In this document: piece by piece, positions 35,723-44,032 of the stretch
Layout: each line of letters begins with the position of its first letter
Position numbering within the stretch: the first letter of the stretch is position 1
From: Algoriphagus formosus
Lineage (GTDB): Bacteria; Bacteroidota; Bacteroidia; Cytophagales; Cyclobacteriaceae
Direction of reading: 5' to 3'
Assembly (NCBI RefSeq): GCF_002807035.1
Contig: NZ_NIUC01000001.1
Location: forward strand, 868,001-932,000
Length of the DNA stretch: 64,000 bases
The notes under the pieces: generated by a model
Database searches by the model: none
What the model was told of the DNA's origin: nothing
The model's input: only the letters and a program-made list of their open reading frames with translations
Program-made: the position numbers and the translations under genes

Positions 35723-36718
35723 CTACTCCACCTCTTCCTCTCCAAAAAGAGTCTGTAGCTCTGCGGCATCAATCCCCTTCTCCTCCTGAAGGAACTTTCC
35801 AAAAGATGCGGTGCTACCATGTGTCAGGTAGACTTTTTCTGCTTCAGTACCTTCTATGGCACTGATCAGACCCTCCCAATCGGCATGGTCAGACAAAACA
35901 AACCCCCTATCGGCGGCTCTTCTTCTTCTCGTCCCCCGAATAGCCATCCAACCTGAACAGATCCCCGTCCGGTAGGGCGAAAATTTCCGCATCCAAGGAG
36001 TTCCCATCGCAGAAGGTGGAGCAATTATCAGACTTCCTTTAAATTCAGACTTGGGAATGTCTTGGGTAACCTTGGGTACATCAGGGATATCAACTCCGCT
36101 ATTTAGTAAGGCTTGATTTGTGTTCCAGACAGCTCCATGAGTAAAGACTTTCCCGATGGACATATCCAGATGTTTTAAAATTCGCTGAGCTTTGCCTAGC
36201 GAATACGCAAATAGAACGGAATTTCGACCCTCAGAGGCATTAGCCTTCCACCATGAATTGATTTGATTGAAAATTTCCTCCTGTGATTCCCATTTGTATA
36301 TAGGTAAACCAAAAGTGCATTCAGAGACGAATTCATGACATTTTACCGGTTCAAAGGGAGTGGAAAGTCCATCATCCTCCACCTTGTAGTCTCCACTTAC
36401 AACAGCTATTCGACCCTTGTACTCCAATCTAATCTGTGAGGAGCCAGGAATATGTCCTGCTGGATGGAGGGAAATCTTCACTCCATTCATCAAAATCTCT
36501 TGACCATAATCCACGGTTTCGAGACTGATTTCCTGCCCCAAACGGAGCTTCATCACCTCGGCAGAATCATGATGGGCCAAGTAATGTTTCATTCCCCAGC
36601 GAGAATGATCGGAATGGGCATGGGTAATCACCGCCATGTCAACAGGACGCCAGGGATCGATAAAAATTCCTGCGGGAGGACAGTAAAGTCCTGAGTCGGT
36701 GAGTTCGAGGAGATTCAC
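35723..36718 (-). CDS. Ligase-associated DNA exonuclease (metallo-beta-lactamase fold)
   Basis: This 331-residue MBL-fold protein has the metal motif ITHAHSDHSRWG (HxHxDH), AGHIPGSSQIRLE and VSGDYK, and lacks the full beta-CASP of RNase J. The N-terminus LLELTDSGLYCPPAGIFIDPW is typical of the exonuclease that usually accompanies an ATP-dependent DNA ligase and an Lhr-type helicase in a DNA-repair operon. Neither partner is present in this window. It lies 23 bp downstream of the flavin reductase gene. Confidence 0.82.
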   Translation of the reverse strand: MNLLELTDSGLYCPPAGIFIDPWRPVDMAVITHAHSDHSRWGMKHYLAHHDSAEVMKLRLGQEISLETVDYGQEILMNGVKISLHPAGHIPGSSQIRLEYKGRIAVVSGDYKVEDDGLSTPFEPVKCHEFVSECTFGLPIYKWESQEEIFNQINSWWKANASEGRNSVLFAYSLGKAQRILKHLDMSIGKVFTHGAVWNTNQALLNSGVDIPDVPKVTQDIPKSEFKGSLIIAPPSAMGTPWMRKFSPYRTGICSGWMAIRGTRRRRAADRGFVLSDHADWEGLISAIEGTEAEKVYLTHGSTASFGKFLQEEKGIDAAELQTLFGEEEVE

Positions 36719-36741
36719 ATAAATTGATTTATGAAAACAAT

Positions 36742-37371
36742 TTAAATCTCTTCCACTTCCCGATCCGGTTTTGCATAGCTAAGTCGTGCGAGCTTCTTGC
36801 CCACATGATACTCATCCAAACCGGAAACTGTAACGCTTTCCAATACATTTAAATCCAATGATCCATCGGTTCGCAGACCTTTTTCCTCTACATAAATATG
36901 CTCAATACTACCGATCACAAAGACGGTTTGATTTACTTTTAGCGTTTGAGTTTCGACCAGTTGACAGCCTAGCTGGAGAGGACTTCCCTTGACATAAGGA
37001 GCTGAAAAATCATCAAGATAGAGTTCTTCCAAACCTGTGTGAAGAAACTCACTCCCCTCCCATCTTGCTGAAGTCCAGTGGGCTTCTTTGTAAAAGGAGG
37101 GAGTAACTTGGTTCATTGTAAAATAGCCTGTCTCTAAAATATTTTCCAAAGTATCTCTTTTCACTGTATGAGGTCGAAAGAGGATTCCCACAAGAGGTGG
37201 GCTAGCCCCGATATGAAAAACTTGGGAAAAAGGAGCCAAGTTGGATATCCCCTCAGAGCTTTTGGTACCGATGAGATTCAGACTTTTATATCCAGAAAGA
37301 CAATTAATCAGATTCCTCCGAAAGAAAGAATCTGATTCTAATATTTCATCTTTAGTAAAGTGCTTGATCAT
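36742..37371 (-). CDS. Flavin reductase family protein (FMN-binding)
   Basis: This 209-residue protein has the flavin-reductase-like fold: an N-terminal FRRNLINCLSGYKSLNLIGT strand region, SNLAPFSQVFHIGASPPLVG, and HTVKRDTLENILETGYFTMN, which corresponds to the FMN-binding loop. It probably reduces or binds FMN with NAD(P)H. Its start overlaps the stop of the STAS-like gene by 4 bp, so the two are coupled. Confidence 0.85.
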   Translation of the reverse strand: MIKHFTKDEILESDSFFRRNLINCLSGYKSLNLIGTKSSEGISNLAPFSQVFHIGASPPLVGILFRPHTVKRDTLENILETGYFTMNQVTPSFYKEAHWTSARWEGSEFLHTGLEELYLDDFSAPYVKGSPLQLGCQLVETQTLKVNQTVFVIGSIEHIYVEEKGLRTDGSLDLNVLESVTVSGLDEYHVGKKLARLSYAKPDREVEEI

Positions 37372-37811
37372 TTGGCAATAGCTTCCTCAATGGTATCACA
37401 ATATTTGATATCCAATTGATCAATAATGTTGTCTGGGTAATTTTGAAGGATTTGAGCTTTGGCGATTTGAACCATTTTCTCAAACCACTTTTCATCAGGA
37501 AGGATTTTACGGTGAGTTTTCACCCCATATTCCAGCATTTCCTTTTTCCAATAGATGAAATACCATTCCATGGTAGGTTGATGAAAAGCTCTCAGCGATC
37601 GCTTATCAAAAATGAATTTCTCATAATTTCCTGCTTTGACTATTTCACCGATCTGATGAAAAGCTTCTTTGAAGTCTTCGATTGGAATGTAGTCGGCAAG
37701 AAGTTCGCAAATAACAATTTTTAATTCTGGACTGATCAGCACGCGAACATATTTTTGTTCAAAGGCCAGTTCAAAATCCTGCGTCTCGGAGGTATGCAAG
37801 GTGTCGTTCAT
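37368..37811 (-). CDS. STAS/SpoIIAA-like hypothetical protein
   Basis: The protein has 147 residues and no signal peptide or TM segment. The alternating pattern VRVLISPELKIVICELLADY, then IPIEDFKEAFHQIGEIVKAG and EKFIFDKRSLRAFH, resembles the SpoIIAA/STAS-like fold found in many uncharacterised Bacteroidota proteins. No catalytic motif can be seen. It is 4 bp overlapped with the flavin reductase gene. Confidence 0.7.
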   Translation of the reverse strand: MNDTLHTSETQDFELAFEQKYVRVLISPELKIVICELLADYIPIEDFKEAFHQIGEIVKAGNYEKFIFDKRSLRAFHQPTMEWYFIYWKKEMLEYGVKTHRKILPDEKWFEKMVQIAKAQILQNYPDNIIDQLDIKYCDTIEEAIAK

Positions 37812-37826
37812 GGCAATAGATCGGGA

Positions 37827-38090
37827 TTAGTAAACAGATTTTTTTCGCGCTTCTTCAGTGCGGTTAACTTCATCTTTAAATTGCTCCAGGCGTACCTCAA
37901 GATTTGAGGCATACTCTAGGGTAGTCCGCATCATCTCTTGCTGAGAGCGGATTTGCTCTTTCAATCTTGAAAGCTCCTGATTGACTTCTGAAAGCTTGGA
38001 CTCGTATTCTTTTTGTAGCCTTTCTTTTTCTAATTGGGCTTTCCTCAACTCTTCCTTAAAAAGTAGGAATGATTCAGGTGGTGTCTTCAT
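37827..38090 (-). CDS. Small coiled-coil protein, unknown function
   Basis: From the ATG at 38090 the protein has 87 residues, nearly all helical and charged (KEELRKAQLEKERLQKEYES, LEVRLEQFKDEVNRTEEARK), with heptad-like Leu spacing, so it should form a coiled coil. No domain is recognised. An upstream ATG at 38135 would add 15 residues. It lies between the SDR gene (69 bp) and the STAS-like gene (15 bp). Confidence 0.6.
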   Translation of the reverse strand: MKTPPESFLLFKEELRKAQLEKERLQKEYESKLSEVNQELSRLKEQIRSQQEMMRTTLEYASNLEVRLEQFKDEVNRTEEARKKSVY

Positions 38091-38159
38091 ATTCACAGCT
38101 CGTTCATCTCGGGACCGTACCCGTATTAATGACAAATTCAGGGATGAAAATGTTTAAAA

Positions 38160-38840
38160 TCACTTCAAATTAGACATTCCTCCATCTACATGAAGAATCT
38201 GACCCGTCATCCAAGATGCATCATCTGATAGCAGGTATTCAGCCGCCTTGGCTATGTCAGCTGGTGTTCCGAATCTTCCGATAGGATGACGCTTATTGCT
38301 TGCTTCCCGCTTATCATCACTTGATAGCAAAGCAGAACCTAACGGAGTATCCGTCAAAGAGGGTGCGATAGCATTTACTCTAATTTTATTAGGCGCCCAC
38401 TCTGCTGCGAGTGAACGGGTTAGTCCTTCGATAGCACCTTTCGCAGCAGCTATACTCGCGTGGAAGCCCATTCCTGTCTGCACAGCAACTGTACTGAACA
38501 AAACAACTGATGCACTTTCAGATTTCTTTAGGCTTTTCATACATGCTTGAAGCACTCTCACAGCACCCAGGAAGTTGATATCAAGTTCCTTTTGGAATTC
38601 TGAAATGGAAATCCGGTGAAAAGGCTTCAAATTGATCGTGCCCGGAGCATATACAAGTCCATCAATCACCTCAGGTAGATCGGGAATGTCTGAAAAGTCT
38701 TCAGTCGTATCCAAGGCTGTGGTGCCTTCACCACTTTTTGAATACAAAAATAAATTTGCTCCCTTCGCCTTCAAGGCTTCTGCGAGTTCTTTTCCGATTC
38801 CTGAGTTTCCTCCGATTAGGACTATATTTTTTCCGTTCAT
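38160..38840 (-). CDS. SDR-family protein lacking the catalytic Tyr
   Basis: This 226-residue classical SDR has the cofactor motif LIGGNSGIGKELAEAL and the conserved regions GLVYAPG and NFLGAVRVLQ. The Ser of the active site is in VVLFSTVAVQ, but the YxxxK motif reads I-A-A-A-K (HASIAAAKGAIEG): the Tyr is replaced by Ile (ATA codon) while the Lys remains. The C-terminus (GQILHVDGGMS) is complete, so it is not a decaying gene. It sits upstream of the flavin reductase group and downstream of folE. Confidence 0.85.
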   Translation of the reverse strand: MNGKNIVLIGGNSGIGKELAEALKAKGANLFLYSKSGEGTTALDTTEDFSDIPDLPEVIDGLVYAPGTINLKPFHRISISEFQKELDINFLGAVRVLQACMKSLKKSESASVVLFSTVAVQTGMGFHASIAAAKGAIEGLTRSLAAEWAPNKIRVNAIAPSLTDTPLGSALLSSDDKREASNKRHPIGRFGTPADIAKAAEYLLSDDASWMTGQILHVDGGMSNLK

Positions 38841-38901
38841 ACTGTTGTTTTGTTTCTATTTTAAAAATCTTTTTTTCTAAGATTTGTTTTGAATAAGTCA
38901 C

Positions 38902-38926
38902 AAAAAAAACCGGACAATAGCCCGGT
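38902..38926 (-). terminator. Terminator of folE
   Basis: Stem ACCGG/CCGGT with an 8-nt loop, preceded on the plus strand by a run of A (T-run on the minus strand), 23 bp beyond the folE stop. Confidence 0.6.
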
Positions 38927-38949
38927 CTCTAAGTTGGTTTAGCTATTTA

Positions 38950-39654
38950 TTACTTTTCGAGACTGATATATTTCAGAAACTCGTTTCTTGTTTGTTCGTC
39001 TGTGTCAAATTTGCCACTGTAGAATGAAGTGACTGTAGAACTGTTGGTGTCATTGATACCTCTTGAACTTACGCACATGTGATATGCGTCCATGATAACC
39101 GCCACATCATCAGTTCCCAATGCCTCTTTGAGATCGTTTCCTATCTGCATGGTCAACCTTTCCTGAACCTGAGGTCTTTTGGAGTAGTACTGTACAATCC
39201 GATTGATCTTAGAAAGCCCGATCACATTTCCATTTGAAATGTAAGCTACATGAGCTCGACCATAAATCGGCACGAAATGGTGTTCGCAGTGTGAAAAGAA
39301 AGTAATGTCTTTCTCCACAAGCATTTGGTTGTATTGAAATTTGTTTTCAAAAAGCTTTGCAACCGGCTTATTCTTGGGATTAAGTCCTGCAAAAACTTCC
39401 TTGACGTACATTTTAGCCACTCGATGGGGTGTTCCTTTGAGACTGTCGTCAGTAAGATCAAGTCCAAGAATATTCATGATTTCTTTGAAATGCTTCTCGA
39501 TCAATTCGACCTTGAGGTCGTCATCCATTTCAAAGGCATCTTCACGAAGCGGAGTCTCGACTGAAGAAGCCAAATGCTCCTCACCAAGTTCTTCATAAGA
39601 TGCACGGGCAATATCAATTCCCATCGAAGTCAACATAGTTTCTTTCTGTTTCAT
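38950..39654 (-). CDS. folE: GTP cyclohydrolase I
   Basis: FolE converts GTP to 7,8-dihydroneopterin triphosphate, the entry to folate and to queuosine precursors. The 234-residue protein shows GLDLTDDSLKGTPHRVAKMY and the zinc/catalytic residues in FFSHCEHHFVPIYGRAH and MCVSSRGI. The start could be 39654, 39636 or 39624; all three overlap the 3' end of queD, so the two are translationally coupled. The product is the substrate of QueD encoded just upstream. Confidence 0.94.
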   Translation of the reverse strand: MKQKETMLTSMGIDIARASYEELGEEHLASSVETPLREDAFEMDDDLKVELIEKHFKEIMNILGLDLTDDSLKGTPHRVAKMYVKEVFAGLNPKNKPVAKLFENKFQYNQMLVEKDITFFSHCEHHFVPIYGRAHVAYISNGNVIGLSKINRIVQYYSKRPQVQERLTMQIGNDLKEALGTDDVAVIMDAYHMCVSSRGINDTNSSTVTSFYSGKFDTDEQTRNEFLKYISLEK

Positions 39655-40024
39655 AGAGTCGAATGCTTAATTCGAATTTCCGATCAATTTTCTCCCTCAA
39701 AATATTCCAAATAACCACTGCAATGTTTTCTGCAGTTGGGTTGAGATTTTTGAATTCATCGGTATCCAAGTTTAGGTTTTTATGATCAAATTTATTTAAT
39801 ACATGTTCTTTGATAAGATCACTCAACACCTTCATGTCATACACATAACCTGTATCGGGATCGATATCTCCACGTAGACTTACGTGCAGGTCATAGTTAT
39901 GTCCGTGAAAATTGGGATTATTACACTTTCCAAAGATGTCAGCATTTTTTTCATCTGACCAATTTGGATTGTGAAGCCGGTGAGCGGCGTTGAAGTGTTC
40001 TTTGCGGATTACTGTTACTTTCAT
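39614..40024 (-). CDS. queD: 6-carboxytetrahydropterin synthase
   Basis: This 136-residue protein is of the PTPS/QueD family, with the zinc-binding histidines in HFNAAHRLHN and NFHGHNYDLHV and the catalytic Cys in IFGKCNNPNF. QueD makes 6-carboxy-tetrahydropterin from dihydroneopterin triphosphate on the way to preQ0 and queuosine. The folE-queD order supports this over eukaryotic-type PTPS. Other queuosine genes are not in the window. Confidence 0.9.
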   Translation of the reverse strand: MKVTVIRKEHFNAAHRLHNPNWSDEKNADIFGKCNNPNFHGHNYDLHVSLRGDIDPDTGYVYDMKVLSDLIKEHVLNKFDHKNLNLDTDEFKNLNPTAENIAVVIWNILREKIDRKFELSIRLYETERNYVDFDGN

Positions 40025-40225
40025 GCAATTGGGAAACAGCAGTTTTTTAAATTTTGTTTAATATTTCTATTATTTCTTTAAACAAATTATTTAAGTCGTT
40101 GAATTTCTGCTATTTAAATTTTAAGTGTTGGCTTATGCTATTTCTATTTTTTTGGTGAAACGTACTAACACCACGAATTAAACGTTTGCTTTTCTGAAAA
40201 TAGTTCATGGTACGATTAATCTTTT

Positions 40226-40239
40226 TTGACCTTGATCAA
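40226..40239. promoter_or_regulatory. FNR/Crp-like palindrome TTGACcttgATCAA
   Basis: The site differs at one base from the FNR consensus TTGAT-N4-ATCAA. It lies 68 bp upstream of the L,D-transpeptidase ATG. A TATGCTTG sequence about 20 bp further downstream is a near match to the -7 box. It may be a target of the Crp/Fnr protein at 4.2-4.9 kb or another family member. Confidence 0.4.
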
Positions 40240-40306
40240 AAGATTATTTGGAACTTATGCTTGAATTTGATGATTATCAAAATAACCTGAAGCAAAACCC
40301 AAGCCT

Positions 40307-41008
40307 ATGCACCTATTCCACATTGCCTTATTCTCTTTATTGCTCAATTTTCACGCAGAAAAAGAAATCAAAAGCGAAGATTTATCTTCAACATACAGCT
40401 CTCCAATAGAAAATCTATATGAGGAAATAGCCTCCAATTCCCCAAACCTACCCCAACAAGAAGTATTTGAATATGCATTCAAAGGCTGGGAACAATTGGA
40501 GTCCAACATTTCAAATCACCTTATCACCATCATCGATTTTAGTCTTCCTTCTACGGAAAAAAGACTCTGGGTCATCGATCCAGTCAATAAACTCGTACTC
40601 GTGAATTCGGTAGTTTCCCATGGCAGAAATTCTGGAGAGCTCTATGCCAAGAACTTTTCCAATAAACCTTCTTCCTATAAAAGCAGCTTGGGATTCTATA
40701 AAACGGCTGAAACTTATCACGGCAAGCATGGACTATCCCTTCGTTTGGATGGCTTGGAGAAAGGTTTCAATGACTTAGCCAGACCAAGAGCGATTGTAAT
40801 TCACGGTGCCGACTATGCCAGGGAAGAGTTTATTTCAGCAGCAGGCCGGCTCGGAAGAAGTTTGGGTTGCCCAGCCTTACCTAGCGAGCTATCCAAAGAG
40901 GTCATAGAGCTAATCAAGGAAGGTTCACTGCTCTTTATTTATGGAGAAGATCAAGACTATCTCAGCAATTCAAAGCTTATTTCTGCTTCAGTTTCTAAGC
41001 AAGGTTAA
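40307..41008 (+). CDS. Murein L,D-transpeptidase catalytic-domain protein
   Basis: The protein has 233 residues and a short N-terminal signal-like segment (LFHIALFSLLLNFHA). The C-terminal half carries the active-site pattern of the murein L,D-transpeptidase catalytic domain: AIVIHGADYAREEF and GRSLGCPALP with the nucleophilic Cys. It should act on peptidoglycan in the periplasm, either forming 3-3 cross-links or attaching proteins. It is convergent with a larger L,D-transpeptidase gene, with 21 bp overlap at the 3' ends. Confidence 0.85.
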   Translation: MHLFHIALFSLLLNFHAEKEIKSEDLSSTYSSPIENLYEEIASNSPNLPQQEVFEYAFKGWEQLESNISNHLITIIDFSLPSTEKRLWVIDPVNKLVLVNSVVSHGRNSGELYAKNFSNKPSSYKSSLGFYKTAETYHGKHGLSLRLDGLEKGFNDLARPRAIVIHGADYAREEFISAAGRLGRSLGCPALPSELSKEVIELIKEGSLLFIYGEDQDYLSNSKLISASVSKQG

Positions 41009-42607
41009 TACCTCTGCATCCCTTCCATAGATATCTGGTCGATAATTTGGCTTTCCTGTGGCATCAGCCCAAAACGTCAAATAGATCAGATAAACAGGTA
41101 TTTTTTCCTTCAGATTGACGGTCTGTTCTTCATGACTGTTCATCGCATCCCAAATTTTCTCATCATCCCATTCTTTTTGATCCTGAAGAAGAAGCTGAGC
41201 AAGCTCTCTTGGCTTTTCTAATCGAATGCACCCGTGACTCAATGCTCTCTCTTCTCGTCCAAACAGCGACTTGGCAGGAGTGTCATGAATGTAAACGCTA
41301 TGTTTATTTGGAAACATGAATTTGACTAATCCCAGTGAGTTTTGTGGGCCGGGTTTTTGCCTTACCAAATAGGGAATGGAACGCTTTTTCCAATCAATTG
41401 TACTTGGATCCACGACTTCTCTATTGTAAGTCAAAACCTCCATATTCTTTTGAGTAAGGTAATTTGGGTTTTTCCTTACCGAGGGAATGATCTCATTTCT
41501 AACAATCGACTCAGGAATATTCCAATAAGGACTAAAGACCAGATAACTCATTTTCGCCTCAAAAACCGGCGATTGGTGATAGGATTTGCCTACGATTACT
41601 TTGGATTGAAAAATAGTATCCTCCTTATCCAAAAGGACTAACTTATAATCTGCAATATTCACTAAGATAGCCTTACTCCCATTCTTTTTACCATCAAGCC
41701 ATCGAAGCCTTTCCAAATTCACAGCTACCTTATCCATCATATCTTTTGGGGATTGACTTAAAGAAGCTAAGGTGTTTTTCCCAATGATCCCATCACTAGT
41801 CATCCCATGAAAGGATTGATAAGCTTGGACGGATTTCATCAAAAGAGAATCATATATCCGCTCCGTCAAATCATTTCCTCCGGCATAACCCCAGAACTGA
41901 AGTCGTTCACGGATCTCAGGAATCAGAGAATGGCTATCGCCTACTTTGATTGATTTATTGACACTGAGTGCAGACCAGTCCAAACTGTCTACTTTAGAAA
42001 GCTCGGATAGATTACGAAGAATCTCCCGCCCACGCAGATAGATTCTAAACTCTGGGTAATACTGAAAAATATTTGATCTTACCCGCTGGGATTGGTCGAT
42101 TTGATTGAGAAAAGCTATTGGGTCAAAGGATTCTTTTGTTTGGATTATTTCCCATCCCCATTGAAGCTCCGAAGGATCCACCTTGCCTACATGCAGGTGT
42201 TTTGCCAACTGAATTAATCCATCACTCAGAAGCAACTCCAAGTCTACCAGATCTGTCCAATCACTTTTCTCACCGATCTTTCTGTTGGATTCGTAATTTT
42301 CAATCAGTGTATTGATCAAGTCCCAATGGTAATCCGAAGGCTGTAAACCATCAAATTGAGCCTGTTCTAATTCATATCGCCCTTCGTAAGCCAACTCCCC
42401 TATCCTAGCTTCTTTGCTCCAGATAAATTGAAAGTCTCTCGAAGAATAAAACTTAAAGAGTTCTCCAAAATTCTGAATGGTCCGCCCTCTTACCTCTAAA
42501 CCAACACTGGCATCCGTATTTTCTAAGCGTTGCCGAAGCAAATCAGTCTCTTGCCCAAAGCTGATAAACCCAAAAAGAAAAAAGTAACAAAGCAGGCTGA
42601 ATCTCAT
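40988..42607 (-). CDS. YcbB/LdtD-like L,D-transpeptidase
   Basis: The protein has 539 residues and a signal peptide (LLCYFFLFGFISFGQ). It has a scaffold domain, a peptidoglycan-binding-like helical region (QAYQSFHGMTSDGIIGKNTL) and a YkuD catalytic domain with the signature RALSHGCIRLEKPRELAQ. This is the large LdtD/YcbB architecture that makes 3-3 cross-links in peptidoglycan. It lies 5 bp downstream of kdsA but its role in the kds unit is not obvious. Confidence 0.9.
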   Translation of the reverse strand: MRFSLLCYFFLFGFISFGQETDLLRQRLENTDASVGLEVRGRTIQNFGELFKFYSSRDFQFIWSKEARIGELAYEGRYELEQAQFDGLQPSDYHWDLINTLIENYESNRKIGEKSDWTDLVDLELLLSDGLIQLAKHLHVGKVDPSELQWGWEIIQTKESFDPIAFLNQIDQSQRVRSNIFQYYPEFRIYLRGREILRNLSELSKVDSLDWSALSVNKSIKVGDSHSLIPEIRERLQFWGYAGGNDLTERIYDSLLMKSVQAYQSFHGMTSDGIIGKNTLASLSQSPKDMMDKVAVNLERLRWLDGKKNGSKAILVNIADYKLVLLDKEDTIFQSKVIVGKSYHQSPVFEAKMSYLVFSPYWNIPESIVRNEIIPSVRKNPNYLTQKNMEVLTYNREVVDPSTIDWKKRSIPYLVRQKPGPQNSLGLVKFMFPNKHSVYIHDTPAKSLFGREERALSHGCIRLEKPRELAQLLLQDQKEWDDEKIWDAMNSHEEQTVNLKEKIPVYLIYLTFWADATGKPNYRPDIYGRDAEVLTLLRN

Positions 42608-42612
42608 TGTGG

Positions 42613-43440
42613 CTATTCAATCTTAAAATCCTGATACTTTCGGCCCAAAGTCCATGAATCCTTCAGCATGGACAGGAAATCTCCCATTCGATGAAGGGGA
42701 ATCAAATTGGGGCCATCGCTAAGCGCTTTAGCTGGCTCAGGATGTGTCTCAATAAAAAATCCATCTATGCCGGTAGAAGCGGCTGCTCTTGCCAAAAAAG
42801 GTGCAAACTCACGCTGTCCACCACTAGTTCCTCCCTGACCACCTGGCTGCTGTACCGAATGAGTAATGTCAAACACTACCGGTGCAAACTGCCTCATGAT
42901 TGGCAAGCCACGCATATCGACTACCAAATTGTGGTAACCCAAAGAAAATCCGCGCTCAGTAAGACAGACATTTTCATTACCGGCAGATCTTACTTTTTTA
43001 ACCGCAAACTGCATATCCTCAGGCGCCATAAACTGCCCTCTTTTGATCTTCACAGCCCTTCCAGTCTCTGCAGCAGCTATCAGCAAATCGGTCTGTCTAC
43101 ATAAAAATGCCGGAATCTGAAGCACATCTACTACTTCAGCAACTTCCTTAGCCTGATAGCTTTCATGGATATCAGTCACCAAAGGAATATTCAAAGCTTG
43201 ACCTACACGCTGAAGGACCTCCAAGGATTTATCCATTCCGATACTCCGAAAAGATCCCGAAGAAGTCCGGTTAGCCTTATCAAAAGATGCTTTGAAAACG
43301 TAGGAAAAACCGTTCTCTTCAGCCCATTCTTTAACTTTCGTACCGATTTCCAGGCAGATATCGTAGCTTTCCACGGCACAGGGTCCCGCAAAAAGTACAG
43401 GCTTTTCTCCCCCTAAAACCACAGAATCTGTGATTTTCAT
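42613..43440 (-). CDS. kdsA: 3-deoxy-8-phosphooctulonate synthase (metal-dependent type)
   Basis: KdsA condenses PEP with arabinose-5-phosphate to KDO-8-phosphate for lipopolysaccharide. I use the ATG at 43440 (275 residues; MKITDSVVLGGEKPVLFAGP), which leaves 7 bp to kdsC; a longer frame from 43461 overlaps it. Motifs: FKASFDKANRTSSGSFR, LVTDIHESYQ, IKRGQFMAPEDM and FFIETHPEPAKALSDG. Cys21 in FAGPCAVES stands where metallo-KdsA enzymes have a metal ligand and E. coli KdsA has Asn, so it is assigned to the metal-dependent class. Confidence 0.94.
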   Translation of the reverse strand: MKITDSVVLGGEKPVLFAGPCAVESYDICLEIGTKVKEWAEENGFSYVFKASFDKANRTSSGSFRSIGMDKSLEVLQRVGQALNIPLVTDIHESYQAKEVAEVVDVLQIPAFLCRQTDLLIAAAETGRAVKIKRGQFMAPEDMQFAVKKVRSAGNENVCLTERGFSLGYHNLVVDMRGLPIMRQFAPVVFDITHSVQQPGGQGGTSGGQREFAPFLARAAASTGIDGFFIETHPEPAKALSDGPNLIPLHRMGDFLSMLKDSWTLGRKYQDFKIE

Positions 43441-43447
43441 TTGACTA

Positions 43448-44032
43448 TCAGTTCTCTTCATTTTCTATTTCGTTGTATGAATCAATTATTGAGCTCAGCT
43501 TTCCCTTAGCAAAGAGAAGCAGGTCGCCCACTTCTCGGAAGACTCCCCTGCCGCCTGCATAGCGACTGACCCAATCCACCTGAGCGCTCACGTAAGGCAA
43601 GGCATCAGAAGGACTACAAGAAAGGCCGACTTTTTTCAAAATTGGCAAATCGATCAAATCATCCCCGATGTAGGCCACTTCATGATGAGAAAGTTCAAGT
43701 GTCTCAAGAAGGTCATTCAGCTTTTTACCCTTGTCTTTTATTCCATGATAGTGGAAATCAAAGCGAAGCTCCTCACAGCGATTTTCAACCACTTTGGACT
43801 TCCGTCCTGTAATCGCTCCAATCAAAATCCGATTTTTACGGAGATGCTTGACTATCAAACCATCTTTTACCTGAAACTTTTTGAATTCCAGCCCATTATC
43901 ATCATAAATAATCCCACCATCAGTCAATACACCATCAATATCGGTGATTAAAAGCTTGATGTTTTTGGCTTTCTCCAAAATCTCCGCAGGAATATGGCTA
44001 AAGTAGTCTTGGATTATTTTTTCTGCTTCCAT
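43448..44032 (-). CDS. kdsC: KDO-8-phosphate phosphatase (HAD family)
   Basis: KdsC removes the phosphate from KDO-8-phosphate. The 194-residue HAD-IIIA protein has the nucleophile motif LLITDIDGVLTDGG, the GAITGRKSKVVENRC motif II region, and YIGDDLIDLPILKKVG for metal binding. It overlaps the upstream GNAT-nitrilase gene by 19 bp and precedes kdsA, giving the two consecutive LPS steps. Confidence 0.92.
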   Translation of the reverse strand: MEAEKIIQDYFSHIPAEILEKAKNIKLLITDIDGVLTDGGIIYDDNGLEFKKFQVKDGLIVKHLRKNRILIGAITGRKSKVVENRCEELRFDFHYHGIKDKGKKLNDLLETLELSHHEVAYIGDDLIDLPILKKVGLSCSPSDALPYVSAQVDWVSRYAGGRGVFREVGDLLLFAKGKLSSIIDSYNEIENEEN

